DNA of 64,000 nucleotides from Paenibacillus_E allorhizoplanae. Its GTDB lineage: Bacteria > Bacillota > Bacilli > Paenibacillales > NBRC-103111. The stretch covers positions 122,184 through 186,183 of the forward strand of contig NZ_CAKMMW010000016.1 in NCBI RefSeq assembly GCF_927798215.1, in the 5' to 3' direction. The notes below the pieces were generated by a model. The model was given only the letters and a program-made list of their open reading frames with translations, was not told the DNA's origin and made no database searches. The first letter of the stretch is position 1; each line of letters starts with the position of its first letter. Of this stretch, positions 35,386-45,383 are shown in pieces. A program made the translations under genes and the position numbers.

Positions 35386-36258
35386 TTACCCCTTAACCGA
35401 TCCTAACATAACTCCCTTGACAAAATACTTTTGCAAGAATGGATATACGACCAGCATCGGTACTACCATAACTACGACACCGACTGCTTTCACCATCTCT
35501 GTAGCCACTGTAGCTTGTTCCTCCAAATTAAGCGTAGGAGAGTTCAACAAGTCATTTTTCTGCAACATCCCTTGGACAACTACAGTTAAGTTCTGCAGCT
35601 CGCTTTTATTAATGTACATGAGTACGTTCATAAACGAATTCCAGAAGCCAATTCCATAGAATAACGCGAGCGTAGCTAGCATGGGTAGTGAAAGCGGCAA
35701 GATGACTCGAATAAGTAGCGAAGTATCGTTACAGCCATCAATCCGTGCTGCTTCCTGCACTTCATGTGGAATATTCTCAAAATAACTTTTCATCAACAGC
35801 ATGTTGTAGGTACTGATGAATCCAGACAGCCATAAGGCCCAATAGGAGTCAATAAGATGCATGCTCTTAATCACGAGATAGGTGGGAATCAACCCCCCCG
35901 AGAACAGCATAGTGAACACCATACCTAGAACCAGATACCGTCTACCCATCAGATAGGATCTTGACAACGGATACGCAGCTAAAATGGTACCCAATAAACT
36001 TAACACCACACCAATCACCGTGATGATCACACTATTTTTAAAAGCACTCATTGCAGGGCTGGCGAGGAAGAATATTTTATAGGCTGTAAACTCTATACCA
36101 ACAGGCCAGAAGAAGACATGACCAGATTCAACAGCCGAACGCTCACTTAGAGATAGCGCTATGATATGAATAAATGGCAGAACACAAGTTAAGGCGATTA
36201 ATCCCAGTACTAAATAATTGATTGCATAAAATATTTTTTCGCCGTTTGTCGCTTTCAT
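35386..36258 (-). CDS. Carbohydrate ABC importer permease, LplC type
   Basis: 290 residues, six predicted helices. Opening KIFYAINYLVLGLIALTCVLPFIHIIALSLS and the ATPase-docking motif EAARIDGCNDTSLLIRVILPLSLPMLATLALFYGIGFWNSFMNVLMY are typical of LplC. The C-terminus PFLQKYFVKGVMLGSVKG is the common end of this subfamily. No ATPase is encoded here, so it probably shares a multitask ATPase such as MsmX. Confidence 0.93.
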   Translation of the reverse strand: MKATNGEKIFYAINYLVLGLIALTCVLPFIHIIALSLSERSAVESGHVFFWPVGIEFTAYKIFFLASPAMSAFKNSVIITVIGVVLSLLGTILAAYPLSRSYLMGRRYLVLGMVFTMLFSGGLIPTYLVIKSMHLIDSYWALWLSGFISTYNMLLMKSYFENIPHEVQEAARIDGCNDTSLLIRVILPLSLPMLATLALFYGIGFWNSFMNVLMYINKSELQNLTVVVQGMLQKNDLLNSPTLNLEEQATVATEMVKAVGVVVMVVPMLVVYPFLQKYFVKGVMLGSVKG

Positions 36259-36303
36259 ACAAATCCTCCTTCCACGGATGTTGAACTTGATGTATACATG
36301 ATG

Positions 36304-37269
36304 CTAGAAAAGTGCCTGATCGAATTTCCTAGCGATCCGATTTGCAATAAGTACAAGACTGCAACTAATGATGGATTCAAAGAATCCCATGGCTGTTGTT
36401 AAACTAAATTGCGCATTGCCCAAGCCAATTTTATAAATATACGTACTTATGACTTCTGAAACATCCGAAACCCCAGCGTTCTGTAAGTTATAGACTTGGT
36501 CAAAGCCTACTTCCATAATCTTGCCCATTGCTAAGATGAGTAATAAGATGATCGTGTGACGAATACCTGGGATTGTTACGTGCCACATTTGACGCCATTT
36601 TGCAGCCCCATCCATAGCAGCAGATTCGTAGAGAGAGGGATCAATGGTCGTAAGTGCCGCTAGATAAATAATGGTGCTGAAACCCATTTCCTTCCAAACC
36701 CCTGATCCAACAAAAATGGCTAGCCAAGATTTGGACTCATACAAGAAAGTAATCGGTTCAATACCAAAGAGGCCTAGCACCTTATTGATTGAACCGTAAT
36801 CGGTTGCGAATAGTTCTAATACGATACCGGAAACAATAACCCATGAGAAGAAATGAGGTAGATAGACAATCGTTTGCACCCATCGTTTAAACCAAGATTT
36901 CCTAACCTCATTCAGCAAAATAGCAAGGAATATCGGCATTGGGAAGCCAAATATCAAACTCAGAAAACTCAACCAAAACGTATTCCACAAAATTTGGAGC
37001 GTATTGGAGCTCGAAAATAGGAGATGAAAATTTTTCAAACCAACCCATGGGCTATGTAAGATCCCATCTGCAAAATTGTAGTTTTTGAAAGCGATAACAA
37101 GTCCGCCCATAGGCCAATATTTAAATAAAATATAATAAGCAATAACAGGAACCAGCATGATAAACAAAGGAATGTTCTGCTTCAGCCTTCTTCGTCGTTT
37201 TAGTCGCAAGGCATCTAACTCACTTTGAGTCATCCGGATGTCAGGAGTTTTAATAATATTCCCATTCAT
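36304..37269 (-). CDS. Carbohydrate ABC importer permease, LplB type
   Basis: 321 residues. The long N-terminal cytoplasmic segment (RLKRRRRLKQNIPLFIMLVPVIAYYILFKYWPMGGLVIAFKNYN) and the docking motif YESAAMDGAAKWRQMWHVTIPGIRHTIILLLILAMGKIMEVGFDQVYNLQ identify LplB. It is the first gene of the glycan operon, with AAAGGAGTG ahead of the ATG; the A/T-rich 37270-37400 interval should contain the promoter. Confidence 0.93.
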   Translation of the reverse strand: MNGNIIKTPDIRMTQSELDALRLKRRRRLKQNIPLFIMLVPVIAYYILFKYWPMGGLVIAFKNYNFADGILHSPWVGLKNFHLLFSSSNTLQILWNTFWLSFLSLIFGFPMPIFLAILLNEVRKSWFKRWVQTIVYLPHFFSWVIVSGIVLELFATDYGSINKVLGLFGIEPITFLYESKSWLAIFVGSGVWKEMGFSTIIYLAALTTIDPSLYESAAMDGAAKWRQMWHVTIPGIRHTIILLLILAMGKIMEVGFDQVYNLQNAGVSDVSEVISTYIYKIGLGNAQFSLTTAMGFFESIISCSLVLIANRIARKFDQALF

Positions 37270-37416
37270 GTTTGCTTCACTCCTTTACTTTAATCTTATA
37301 ACCCTATGATATAAGTTTTTATAGGAAAAACCCTTAAAATATTATAGAAGAAACTATAAATTCATTGGGTCATTACTCGCTTTTCCTTCTTTTTTTACGA
37401 TGGCTGACAAGCACAC

Positions 37417-37460
37417 AAAAGGCGAACTTCCCCCATACCTCGCAGGGGGAGTTCGCCTTT
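37417..37460. terminator. Strong terminator after the GH95 gene
   Basis: A long stem, AAAGGCGAACT(T)CCCCC pairing with GGGGGAGTTCGCCTTT around an eight- to nine-base loop, about 50 bp past the GH95 stop and ahead of the LplB gene. It separates the GH95 gene from the importer operon. Confidence 0.85.
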
Positions 37461-37510
37461 GCCTCAAGCATGTAAACTTCAGACAAATTGCTTCAATTCT
37501 TGCAATGATC

Positions 37511-39907
37511 TCAATCGTTGGAAACCGATTGCGGTACGATTCTGTACCTAGATCCAGCATATGTTGTAAACGTCATGCAACCTGAGTATTCCAATGAATT
37601 ACAAGTAACTTGTCGGCCCTCCTCATCCAACACCAGTACCGGTATGCGAGAATAAATCGTACACGGTTCGCCGTTCAAAGAATCGATCATCGCTTCGCTC
37701 AGAATGCCGCTGTCCCAGCGTAAACTGACCGTGAACCCTCCACGCGCCCGCAACCCGTTAATAGAACCGGAAATCCACGTTTCGGGAAGCGCTGGCAGCA
37801 AGTGGAGAAACCCTTTATGAGACTGCAGCAACAATTCCGCTATGCCTGCTGTAGCAGCAAAATTGCCATCGATTTGAAATGGCGGGTGCGCACCAAACAT
37901 ATTGGCATAAACGCCGCCCCTCTGTGATTTCCACTTGTCCGGCTTCACGAGCTGCAACATGTTATAGATAAGCCGTTCCGCGCGATTACCATCTTGGAAA
38001 CGGGCCCATAAGCCTACTTTCCAACCAAGACTCCAGCCCGTCCCCTCGTCTCCGCGTCTATTTAATGATGTTTGTGCCGCCGCAAACAAATCCGGCGTAA
38101 CCTCTCCATTAATTTGGCGTCCTGGATATACTCCGAACAAATGTGAGACGTGACGGTGATTCTTGTCCTCCTCCTCGAAATCGCTATACCATTCCTGAAG
38201 CTGGCCGTACTGTCCAATTTTCAGCGGGAATAGCTTACTTCTCGCCATCATGAGCTCGGATCTGAAATCCTCATCGACACGCAGCACTTCAGCAGCTTCG
38301 AGGCAATTCGTAAACAAATCCCAGATCAATGATAAGTCCATCGTTGAAGCTACGCTTACAGCTGCTTTCTCACCGTCACTACTAGTAAATTTATGTTCCG
38401 GCGAAGTGGATGGGGCTGTGACAAGATATCCTTCCTGATCCTCAATGAGCCAATCCAAACAAAACAGAGCGGCTTCCTTCATGATTGGATATGCTTTCTC
38501 ACTTAGATACGCCTTGTCTCTGCCAAAGGCGTAATGCTCCCAGAGATGCTGACAAAGCCAGACACCGCCCATTGGCCAGTATGCCCAAACCGGGTCGCCA
38601 TGTCCATAATCGCCTACAGGTGCACTCTGAGCCCAAATGTCTGAGTTGTGATGCGCTGTCCATCCACGGACGCCGTAATTGATATCTGCGGTACTCCTCC
38701 CGTTAACCGATAAATTCCCAATAAAATCGAGCAGCGGTTGATGGCATTCAGGTAGGTTGCAGGTTTCTGCGAGCCAATAGTTCATCTCCGTATTGATGTT
38801 CAATGTATAATTGCTGCTCCAAGGCGGTCTTGTCTCCTTATTCCAAATACCTTGCAGGTTAGCGGGCTGCGTCCCCTCGCGTGAGCTGGCGATCATCAAA
38901 TATCGGCCATACTGAAATAGTAGTTCTACTAAGCCCGGATCCTGAGCCCCAAACTCAGAAATCCGTTGGTCTGTCGGCATATCTGCAGGGCTGATCGTCT
39001 TCCCAAGTTGAATGTTGACTCTACCAAACAAGCTGCGATAGTCGTTGACATGACTATCGCGAAGCTCCGTATAAGAATACTTCATCGCCTCTGCCAGGTA
39101 TGTTTCTGTGATCGCTAGTGGATCCTTACCTTCTCTGCCCGGGGAGCGATTAAAGCCATTAAAGCTTGTTGCCGCACTGAAGTAAAGCGTCACACTCGTG
39201 GCTCCTCGAACATGCAAACCTGCTTGATCTGCATGCAGGTAACCGTCATCCAAAACAATCGCGAGTCGACCTACGAAAGTCATCGCCTCTCCGTCCTCTT
39301 GATCTTCGTATACAATCGGTTGGTCAACATGATAATAGCTTGGCGCCACCTGCACTGGTGCCTTCCCACGAATGATCCATTGACCATTCTCTTGGATCAT
39401 ACTAGCACGCAATAGGCTATCTAGACGCGCGGTAAAATGTAGTGATCCGGGTTGACTGGACTTCAGACGAACAGCAATAACCTGACTGGGATTGGAAGCA
39501 AACATCTCTCGCGTGTACAAAACATTACCGATCTGGTACTCGACGCAGGATACCCCTTCTTGCAAATCCAACTCTCGTTTATATGAATGCGCGATATCCC
39601 CATGCTCAAATACGAGTGTGAGATCGCCAAACGGCAAATAGGATTGCGTGTAGGGCCCTAACATCTCCTTACACATTCGGTCGGCATCCGCATATCTACC
39701 TTTCGCCAAGAGACGTCGCACCTCCGGCAGTACTTCCTTGGCACGAGGGCTATTACAATTTTTTGGCCCACCCGACCAGAGTGTATCTTCGTTTAATTGA
39801 ATTTTTTCTACTTCGATTCCACCGAAAATCATGGCACCCATTCGACCGTTGCCAATTGGCAGCGCTTCAGTCCATTCCTTAGCGGGACTTTGAAATAAAA
39901 GCCTCAT
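37511..39907 (-). CDS. GH95 family alpha-L-fucosidase / alpha-L-galactosidase
   Basis: 798 residues, cytoplasmic (no signal peptide). The N-terminal beta domain begins FQSPAKEWTEALPIGNGRMGAMIFGG and has EKIQLNEDTLWSGGP, both hallmarks of GH95. The catalytic (alpha/alpha)6 domain shows NINTEMNYWLAETCNLPE near residue 370 (the Asn pair that activates water), TSPEHKF near 500 (general acid Glu) and PPFQIDGNFAATAGIAELLLQS near 680 (Asp). GH95 enzymes remove alpha-1,2-L-fucose or L-galactose by inversion. It probably trims imported plant-type oligosaccharides. It is flanked by terminators on both sides, with TATAAT at 39953-39958 on the minus strand, so it is likely a single-gene unit. Confidence 0.93.
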   Translation of the reverse strand: MRLLFQSPAKEWTEALPIGNGRMGAMIFGGIEVEKIQLNEDTLWSGGPKNCNSPRAKEVLPEVRRLLAKGRYADADRMCKEMLGPYTQSYLPFGDLTLVFEHGDIAHSYKRELDLQEGVSCVEYQIGNVLYTREMFASNPSQVIAVRLKSSQPGSLHFTARLDSLLRASMIQENGQWIIRGKAPVQVAPSYYHVDQPIVYEDQEDGEAMTFVGRLAIVLDDGYLHADQAGLHVRGATSVTLYFSAATSFNGFNRSPGREGKDPLAITETYLAEAMKYSYTELRDSHVNDYRSLFGRVNIQLGKTISPADMPTDQRISEFGAQDPGLVELLFQYGRYLMIASSREGTQPANLQGIWNKETRPPWSSNYTLNINTEMNYWLAETCNLPECHQPLLDFIGNLSVNGRSTADINYGVRGWTAHHNSDIWAQSAPVGDYGHGDPVWAYWPMGGVWLCQHLWEHYAFGRDKAYLSEKAYPIMKEAALFCLDWLIEDQEGYLVTAPSTSPEHKFTSSDGEKAAVSVASTMDLSLIWDLFTNCLEAAEVLRVDEDFRSELMMARSKLFPLKIGQYGQLQEWYSDFEEEDKNHRHVSHLFGVYPGRQINGEVTPDLFAAAQTSLNRRGDEGTGWSLGWKVGLWARFQDGNRAERLIYNMLQLVKPDKWKSQRGGVYANMFGAHPPFQIDGNFAATAGIAELLLQSHKGFLHLLPALPETWISGSINGLRARGGFTVSLRWDSGILSEAMIDSLNGEPCTIYSRIPVLVLDEEGRQVTCNSLEYSGCMTFTTYAGSRYRIVPQSVSND

Positions 39908-39981
39908 TTCTCATCAACCCTTCAGTTACTTTTTTTAACTAAATTCACTTTTATTATATCTATGCGCTGCACTAAGATATG

Positions 39982-40012
39982 AAAAACTGCCTCCCCCTAA
40001 GGGAAAGCAGTC
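39982..40012 (-). terminator. Terminator of the iol operon
   Basis: On the minus strand ACTGCTTTCCC pairs with GGGGGAGGCAGT (with G-U pairs) around TTA, followed by TTTTC, about 20 bp after the LacI-family gene stop. Confidence 0.8.
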
Positions 40013-40029
40013 TTCGCTTCCTTCTACGA

Positions 40030-41043
40030 TCACTTTGCCGGAGCTGCTGTTGATTGCCTGATGATGAGTTCTGGACGCATAACGATGCGTTGCTTAGCTT
40101 GTGATTTCTTCTTCAGTTCGAGAATGAGCAGATCGACAACTTGCTTGCCCATCTGCTCAATCGGCTGTGCAATTGTGGTAAGTGGTGGATCCGTCACGGA
40201 AGCTAGAATCGTATTATCGAAACCGATCACGGAAATATCTTCAGGAACACGCAGCTTTAACTGCTTAGCAGCCTGCAAGGCACCGATCGCGAGCATATCA
40301 TTACAGCAGAAAAGCGCAGTCGGCCTCTCGGCGGCAGGCTTCTCTAGAAGTTCAATCGCCTCGCGTTTGCCGTCTTCTACGGTATAACTACAATTCCGAA
40401 CCCTCGCTTCAGGGAGCCCGATACCGGCTTCCTCTAGCGTGGTCACGAAACCTTTTACCCGTTCACGACTACTTGTAACTTTGGTATGTTCAGCAAGAAT
40501 CGCCATGCGTGTATGACCAAGCTCCAAGAGATGTTTAGCAGATAATGTGCCACCAACGAAATCGTCAACAACAACGGTATGTACAGCCATATCCGGCATC
40601 TCCCGTGCGATCATGACAACAGGAATCGATCGCTCCATGAGTGGTGTAAGCATGTCCTTATTATCCATCCCTGTCCCGATAATCATCCCATCCACACTTT
40701 TTTGCTGGAGTAAGTTCAGATACCGTTCTACACGTTCGTCTTTATTATCCGTACTGCAGATAACGAGACTGTATCCTAGATTATGACCTTGGTCTTCAAC
40801 AGCCCTTGCGATTTCAGCAAAGAACGGATTGGAGATATCAGGGACAAGCAGGCCTAACGTATATGTCTTCTTCCCTGTAAGTGCTGATGCGATGACACTT
40901 GGCTGGTAATTGAGCTTTTCCATCACTTTCAGAATTTCAGTGCGCCGTTCTTCGCTTATTTTCCCTTTACCGTTCATGACTTGCGATACCGCTGCAATCG
41001 ATACACCGGCTTCCCTAGCCACATCGTAAATGGTTGCCTTCAT
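40030..41043 (-). CDS. LacI-family transcriptional regulator of the iol operon
   Basis: 337 residues. The helix-turn-helix is at the N-terminus (ATIYDVAREAGVSIAAVSQVMNGKGKISEERRTEILKVMEKLNYQPS), then the hinge helix (VIASALTGKK) and a sugar-binding core (TYTLGLLVPDISNPFFAEIARAVEDQGHNLGYSLVICSTDN). It is the last gene of the inositol operon, about 75 bp after iolB, and the operon promoter carries three LacI-type palindromes, so it is very likely an autoregulating repressor. Bacillus subtilis uses the DeoR-family IolR instead. The inducer is probably an inositol catabolite, by inference. Confidence 0.92.
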   Translation of the reverse strand: MKATIYDVAREAGVSIAAVSQVMNGKGKISEERRTEILKVMEKLNYQPSVIASALTGKKTYTLGLLVPDISNPFFAEIARAVEDQGHNLGYSLVICSTDNKDERVERYLNLLQQKSVDGMIIGTGMDNKDMLTPLMERSIPVVMIAREMPDMAVHTVVVDDFVGGTLSAKHLLELGHTRMAILAEHTKVTSSRERVKGFVTTLEEAGIGLPEARVRNCSYTVEDGKREAIELLEKPAAERPTALFCCNDMLAIGALQAAKQLKLRVPEDISVIGFDNTILASVTDPPLTTIAQPIEQMGKQVVDLLILELKKKSQAKQRIVMRPELIIRQSTAAPAK

Positions 41044-41118
41044 CGTACTACCCCATTTTTCTTGAAGAATACAGTTATTCCCCCATTATGACGGGGCTTT
41101 CCAGAACTTGCAACCGCC

Positions 41119-41937
41119 TTACGATTCGCTCGGCTTCGTCATGATCCAGGCATGGTCGGGGTCATTATGAAATTTCCATATCCGCGTAGGTCCCGCCATG
41201 ACATTCAAATAATACACATCATAGCCTGGAGGCGCAGATACAGGGTGATAACCACGCGGAACTAGCACAGCTTCCCCGTTCTTAACAATTAATGTCTCAT
41301 CAAGTGAACGATCATCCGTGTATACCCGTTGAATCGCAAAGCCTTGCTCCGGCTGAACACGGAAATAATACGTTTCTTCCAAAAAGGATTCATCAGGAAG
41401 CGCATCACGATCATGCTTGTGCGGCGGATAACTGGACCAATGGCCATTCGGTGTAAATACTTCGACAACAAGCAAACTATCCGCAGGCTCGCTCTCAGGT
41501 AAAATATTATGAATGTACCGCTCGATATTCCCATACCCGCGGGTCTCAACGCCTACTTGTGCAGGAGCAATTAATCGTGAACGATGATTTCCCGCGCCAG
41601 GAGCTGAGCAAACAGCAAGTTGTAGCGAGGTTAACGCCGTTACTTCATAGCTATCATGGCTAGTTACATAGACAGAATACGGCGGAATCTGCTCAAACAC
41701 ACTCATGCGCTGACCGATCCCTTGCCATTTCTCTTCGTTCGTTTGAACATCCGCTTTGCCGCTCAACAGAACGAGGCATACCTCTTGATCGACGGTTTCA
41801 CGTTTTAAGGTTTCTCCTGCTGCCAATTGGACAACCTCGAAGCCAACATACTGCCAACCTGCCGATTCCGGCGTCACTTGTAATAGGCTGCCTTCTTCAT
41901 TCGGAGAAGATGCAGGTGTTACAATTAATTTGGACAT
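41119..41937 (-). CDS. iolB: 5-deoxy-glucuronate isomerase IolB
   Basis: 272 residues forming a double cupin. It shows FTPNGHWSSYPPHKHDRDALPDESFLEETYYFRVQPEQGFAIQRVYTDD, with the metal-site His residues in PPHKHD and the Glu pair after it, and VPRGYHPVSAPPGYDVYYLNVMAGPTRIWKFHNDPDH. IolB converts 5-deoxy-D-glucuronate to 2-deoxy-5-keto-D-gluconate, the step after the ring-opening hydrolase IolD. It follows iolG by about 20 bp. Confidence 0.95.
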   Translation of the reverse strand: MSKLIVTPASSPNEEGSLLQVTPESAGWQYVGFEVVQLAAGETLKRETVDQEVCLVLLSGKADVQTNEEKWQGIGQRMSVFEQIPPYSVYVTSHDSYEVTALTSLQLAVCSAPGAGNHRSRLIAPAQVGVETRGYGNIERYIHNILPESEPADSLLVVEVFTPNGHWSSYPPHKHDRDALPDESFLEETYYFRVQPEQGFAIQRVYTDDRSLDETLIVKNGEAVLVPRGYHPVSAPPGYDVYYLNVMAGPTRIWKFHNDPDHAWIMTKPSES

Positions 41938-41958
41938 CGTAACGTCTCCTTCTTTCCC

Positions 41959-42999
41959 TTAAACTACAGAAGATTGCTTAAGCAATTCCAAGGCTTCGCT
42001 AACTTTCACGGGTCTGCCCAAACGGGAAGACAACTTCGCAGCCAGCGCAATCCGTTCGGCTTGAACGCCGTCATCCCCACTAACAGGCACACATTTATCA
42101 TTCAAAATCGCATCAATAAACATTTGCGTTTCTTCTATATAAGCTGCTTGATAACGCTCAAGGAAGAAATGCAGCGGCTTATCACTCACAATCGAATCTG
42201 CTGTGGAGATCACAGCTGTATTCGGATGATCATTCGCAACGACCACACTGCCCTTAGAGCCAAACACTTCAACACGCTGGTCATAGCCATAGACGGCTTG
42301 ACGGCTGTTATCAATGACACCCAATGCGCCATTCGCAAAGCGAAGTGTCACAACCGCTGTATCCACATCGCCATGCTGGGCAAAATCCGGGTTGATCAGA
42401 ACATTGCCAACCGCGTACACTTCTTCAACCTCGCTGCCTGAAACGAACCGAGCCATATCAAAATCATGAATCATCATATCCATGAAAATACCGCCAGAAA
42501 CTTTAACATAATCAATATGAGGCGGATTCGGGTCACGAGAAGTAATTTTAATAATATGCGGATCACCAATCCCCCCGCCTTGCACGACTTCTTGTACACG
42601 CTTGAAATTATGATCAAATCGACGGTTAAACCCAATTTGCAGCTTCACGCCAGCTTTTTTAACTTCATCAATGGCTGATACCGTTTTCGTGATATCCATC
42701 GAGATTGGTTTTTCACAGAAAATATGTTTCCCTGCACGCGCGGCTTGCCCAATCAACGGAACATGTGTATCAGTAGACGAACAAATGAAAATGGCATCGA
42801 TATCTGGATGAGAAATAAGTTCGTTGCTATCTTTGGTTACGATGGAAATATTGCGTTCTGCCGCCCAAGCTTCCAACTCAGGACCTGCAAACAGATCACT
42901 TACGGCCACAATTTCTACTTGCGGGTTCCGCAATAAATTGTCCGCATGGATTTTACCAATTCGGCCTGTGCCGATAATACCGATTCTGATCTTTTTCAT
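41959..42999 (-). CDS. iolG: Inositol 2-dehydrogenase IolG
   Basis: 346 residues of the Gfo/Idh/MocA family. The NAD-binding loop is IGIIGTGRIGKIHADNL; the CEKPISMD motif holds the catalytic Lys; GGIFMDMMIHDFDMARF holds the Asp and His active-site pair. It oxidises myo-inositol to 2-keto-myo-inositol (scyllo-inosose), the first step of the pathway. Its start overlaps the iolJ stop by 4 bp. It is closer to true IolG than the two Gfo/Idh proteins of the glycan operon. Confidence 0.93.
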   Translation of the reverse strand: MKKIRIGIIGTGRIGKIHADNLLRNPQVEIVAVSDLFAGPELEAWAAERNISIVTKDSNELISHPDIDAIFICSSTDTHVPLIGQAARAGKHIFCEKPISMDITKTVSAIDEVKKAGVKLQIGFNRRFDHNFKRVQEVVQGGGIGDPHIIKITSRDPNPPHIDYVKVSGGIFMDMMIHDFDMARFVSGSEVEEVYAVGNVLINPDFAQHGDVDTAVVTLRFANGALGVIDNSRQAVYGYDQRVEVFGSKGSVVVANDHPNTAVISTADSIVSDKPLHFFLERYQAAYIEETQMFIDAILNDKCVPVSGDDGVQAERIALAAKLSSRLGRPVKVSEALELLKQSSVV

Positions 43000-43874
43000 C
43001 CTAGGTTCCCTCCCGCTTTACCTGCACTTCCGAATAACTGAATTTTGGCTCTCACAGATGCAATGATGGCTTCCCGAGCTGGAATTAGATAATTCCTAGG
43101 ATCATAGGCATCCGGATGATCATTCAAAAACGTGCGAATCGTTGCTGTACATGCAATTTGATTATCTGTATTCACGTTGATTTTGGCTGTACCGCACGCA
43201 ATCGCTTGACGAATTTCGTCATCTGGCAGACCGCTTCCTCCATGAAGCACAAGAGGTACACCTGTCAGCTCTTTAATTTCTGCCATCCGTTCAAAACCAA
43301 GCTTGGGCTGTCCGCGATACGGGCCATGAACCGAACCAAGCGCAGGTGCTAAGCAATCGATGCTTGTTTCCTGAACCATTTTCACGCAATCCTCAGCCAC
43401 CGCATACATCCCATCTGCATCATCTACAACCAGATCATCTTCACGTCCTGTGATTCGACCTAGCTCAGACTCTACAGAAACACCAAGCACGTGCGCAGCT
43501 TGCGTCACTTGACGCGTAACTTCGATATTGTGCTCTAAGGAATGATGGGAAGCATCGATCATCACTGAGGTAAATCCAGCGTGAATCGCTTTGATACATA
43601 CTTCATACGAGCTGCCATGGTCCAAGTGAAGAGCTACCGGCACAGTAATGCCATAATGCTCGATCAAGGCTTTCACCATGCCTGCAATACAGGGTAATCC
43701 ACCCATATAAGGAATGTAAGCCTCACTTACACCAAGAATCACAGGTGCCTGTTCAAGTTGAGCCGCTTGTAAGATCGCTTGTGTGAATTCAAGATTATTC
43801 AAATTAAATTGACCAACGGCATATTTACCATCTAACGCTGTCAGCAGCATCTCTTTCATCGAAACCAATACCAT
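42996..43874 (-). CDS. iolJ: 6-phospho-5-dehydro-2-deoxy-D-gluconate aldolase IolJ
   Basis: 292 residues, class II (zinc) aldolase. Metal and substrate motifs: VPVALHLDHGSSYEVCIKAIHAGFTSVMIDASHHSLEHNIEVT, ELGRITGREDD, and PLVLHGGSGLPDDEIRQAIACGTAKINVNTD. It splits 2-deoxy-5-keto-D-gluconate 6-phosphate into dihydroxyacetone phosphate and malonate semialdehyde. Position in the operon between iolA and iolG separates it from fructose-bisphosphate aldolase. Confidence 0.93.
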   Translation of the reverse strand: MVLVSMKEMLLTALDGKYAVGQFNLNNLEFTQAILQAAQLEQAPVILGVSEAYIPYMGGLPCIAGMVKALIEHYGITVPVALHLDHGSSYEVCIKAIHAGFTSVMIDASHHSLEHNIEVTRQVTQAAHVLGVSVESELGRITGREDDLVVDDADGMYAVAEDCVKMVQETSIDCLAPALGSVHGPYRGQPKLGFERMAEIKELTGVPLVLHGGSGLPDDEIRQAIACGTAKINVNTDNQIACTATIRTFLNDHPDAYDPRNYLIPAREAIIASVRAKIQLFGSAGKAGGNLG

Positions 43875-43906
43875 GAAATTCTCTCCTTTCTAACGGAAAC
43901 TCGCTG

Positions 43907-45352
43907 TTACCAGCGAGCAGTTACCATCTTTTTACGTGTATAGAATTCCACGCCATCCGTACCATTGGCATGCAAATCACCGTAGAAGGATTTTTTCCAG
44001 CCAGAGAATGGGAAGAATGCCATCGGCGCAGGTACACCAAGATTAACGCCGAGCATCCCAGCATCAATCGTTTCACGGAATTGGCGTACGTTGCTGCCAT
44101 CTTGCGTAAACAGGCATGCGCCATTCGCGAATTCAGAACGGTTGGAAAGCTCAATCGCTTCTTCCAGTGTGTCAACACGAACGATGGAAAGCACAGGAGC
44201 AAAAATTTCATCTTCCCAAATTTTCATCTCGCATTGTACTTGATCGAAGATTGTTGGGCCAACGAAGTAGCCTGATTGCCCAGTCGCGACGTCTTTACGT
44301 CCATCACGGATCATAATGGCGCCTTCCTTTTCACCGATGTCGATATATTTCAATGTACGATCCTTGTGTCCGCCACGAATGACAGGACCTAAGAACACGC
44401 CTTCATCATTTCCGTTGCCAATCGTAATCGCATCTGCCGCTTCAAGCAGCTTGCTAACTAGCGTATCCGCTACATCGCCTACAGCAACCACGACGGAACA
44501 TGCCATACAGCGCTCACCCGCAGAACCGAATGCTGCGTTCGTGATCTCTTTCACCGCAATGGATAAGTTCGCATCCGGCATGACGATGGAGTGATTTTTC
44601 GCGCCAGCTAGTGCTTGTACGCGTTTCCCGTTAGCTGCTGCTGTTGTGTACACATATTCAGCCACTGGCTGGGAGCCAACGAACGAAATAGCTTTAATAT
44701 CTTTGTGCTCAAGAAGGCCATTCACCACATCATGCGCACCATGAACGATGTTGAGGACACCAGCTGGTAATCCAGCTTCGTGGAACAATTCCGCAAGGCG
44801 ATTAGCCAAATGTGGCGTACGCTCCGACGGCTTCAATACGAATGTATTGCCGCATGCGATCGCGAGTGGGAACATCCAGCAAGGTACCATCATCGGGAAA
44901 TTGAATGGCGTGATGCCGCCAATAACTCCGATTGGGTAACGGTACATACCCGACTCAAGATTGGAAGCAATATCCGGAAGCTGTTTACCCATCATAAGTG
45001 TAGGAGCACCAGCGGCGAACTCCACACACTCGATGCCGCGAAGTACTTCGCCATATGCTTCGGAGTAGCTTTTACCGTTTTCTTTCGTCACGATACGAGC
45101 CAGCTCTTCCCAATGATCAACGAGAAGCTGTTGGTATTTGAATAAAACTCTTGCTCTCTTCGGTACAGGTGTACGGCTCCATGATTGAAACGCTTCTTGC
45201 GAATTACGAACTGCTTGATCAACTTCTTCTTTTGTGGAAATGGGAATATATGCAAGGATCTCTTCTGTTGCAGGATTATAAACAGGCTCTGTTTGTGTTG
45301 CGGATGATGCGACCCATTCGCCGCCAATCCAGTTTTTCAATGTATGTGTCAT
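43907..45352 (-). CDS. iolA: Methylmalonate/malonate-semialdehyde dehydrogenase IolA (MmsA)
   Basis: 481 residues, aldehyde dehydrogenase superfamily of the CoA-acylating MmsA type. It has ITPFNFPMMVPCWMFPLAIACGNTFVLKPSERTP for NAD binding and the catalytic Cys in FGSAGERCMACSVVVAVGD. It turns malonate semialdehyde from IolJ into acetyl-CoA and CO2, reducing NAD. It is encoded about 30 bp after iolC and ahead of iolJ. Confidence 0.95.
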   Translation of the reverse strand: MTHTLKNWIGGEWVASSATQTEPVYNPATEEILAYIPISTKEEVDQAVRNSQEAFQSWSRTPVPKRARVLFKYQQLLVDHWEELARIVTKENGKSYSEAYGEVLRGIECVEFAAGAPTLMMGKQLPDIASNLESGMYRYPIGVIGGITPFNFPMMVPCWMFPLAIACGNTFVLKPSERTPHLANRLAELFHEAGLPAGVLNIVHGAHDVVNGLLEHKDIKAISFVGSQPVAEYVYTTAAANGKRVQALAGAKNHSIVMPDANLSIAVKEITNAAFGSAGERCMACSVVVAVGDVADTLVSKLLEAADAITIGNGNDEGVFLGPVIRGGHKDRTLKYIDIGEKEGAIMIRDGRKDVATGQSGYFVGPTIFDQVQCEMKIWEDEIFAPVLSIVRVDTLEEAIELSNRSEFANGACLFTQDGSNVRQFRETIDAGMLGVNLGVPAPMAFFPFSGWKKSFYGDLHANGTDGVEFYTRKKMVTARW

Positions 45353-45383
45353 AGCAATTTCGCTCCTTTAGGTTGATAAGTCA

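Noticed and set aside
43116..44594. Several plus-strand open frames of 70-100 codons opposite iolJ and iolA
   Set aside because: They are antisense to well-supported iol genes, with no ribosome sites or recognisable products.
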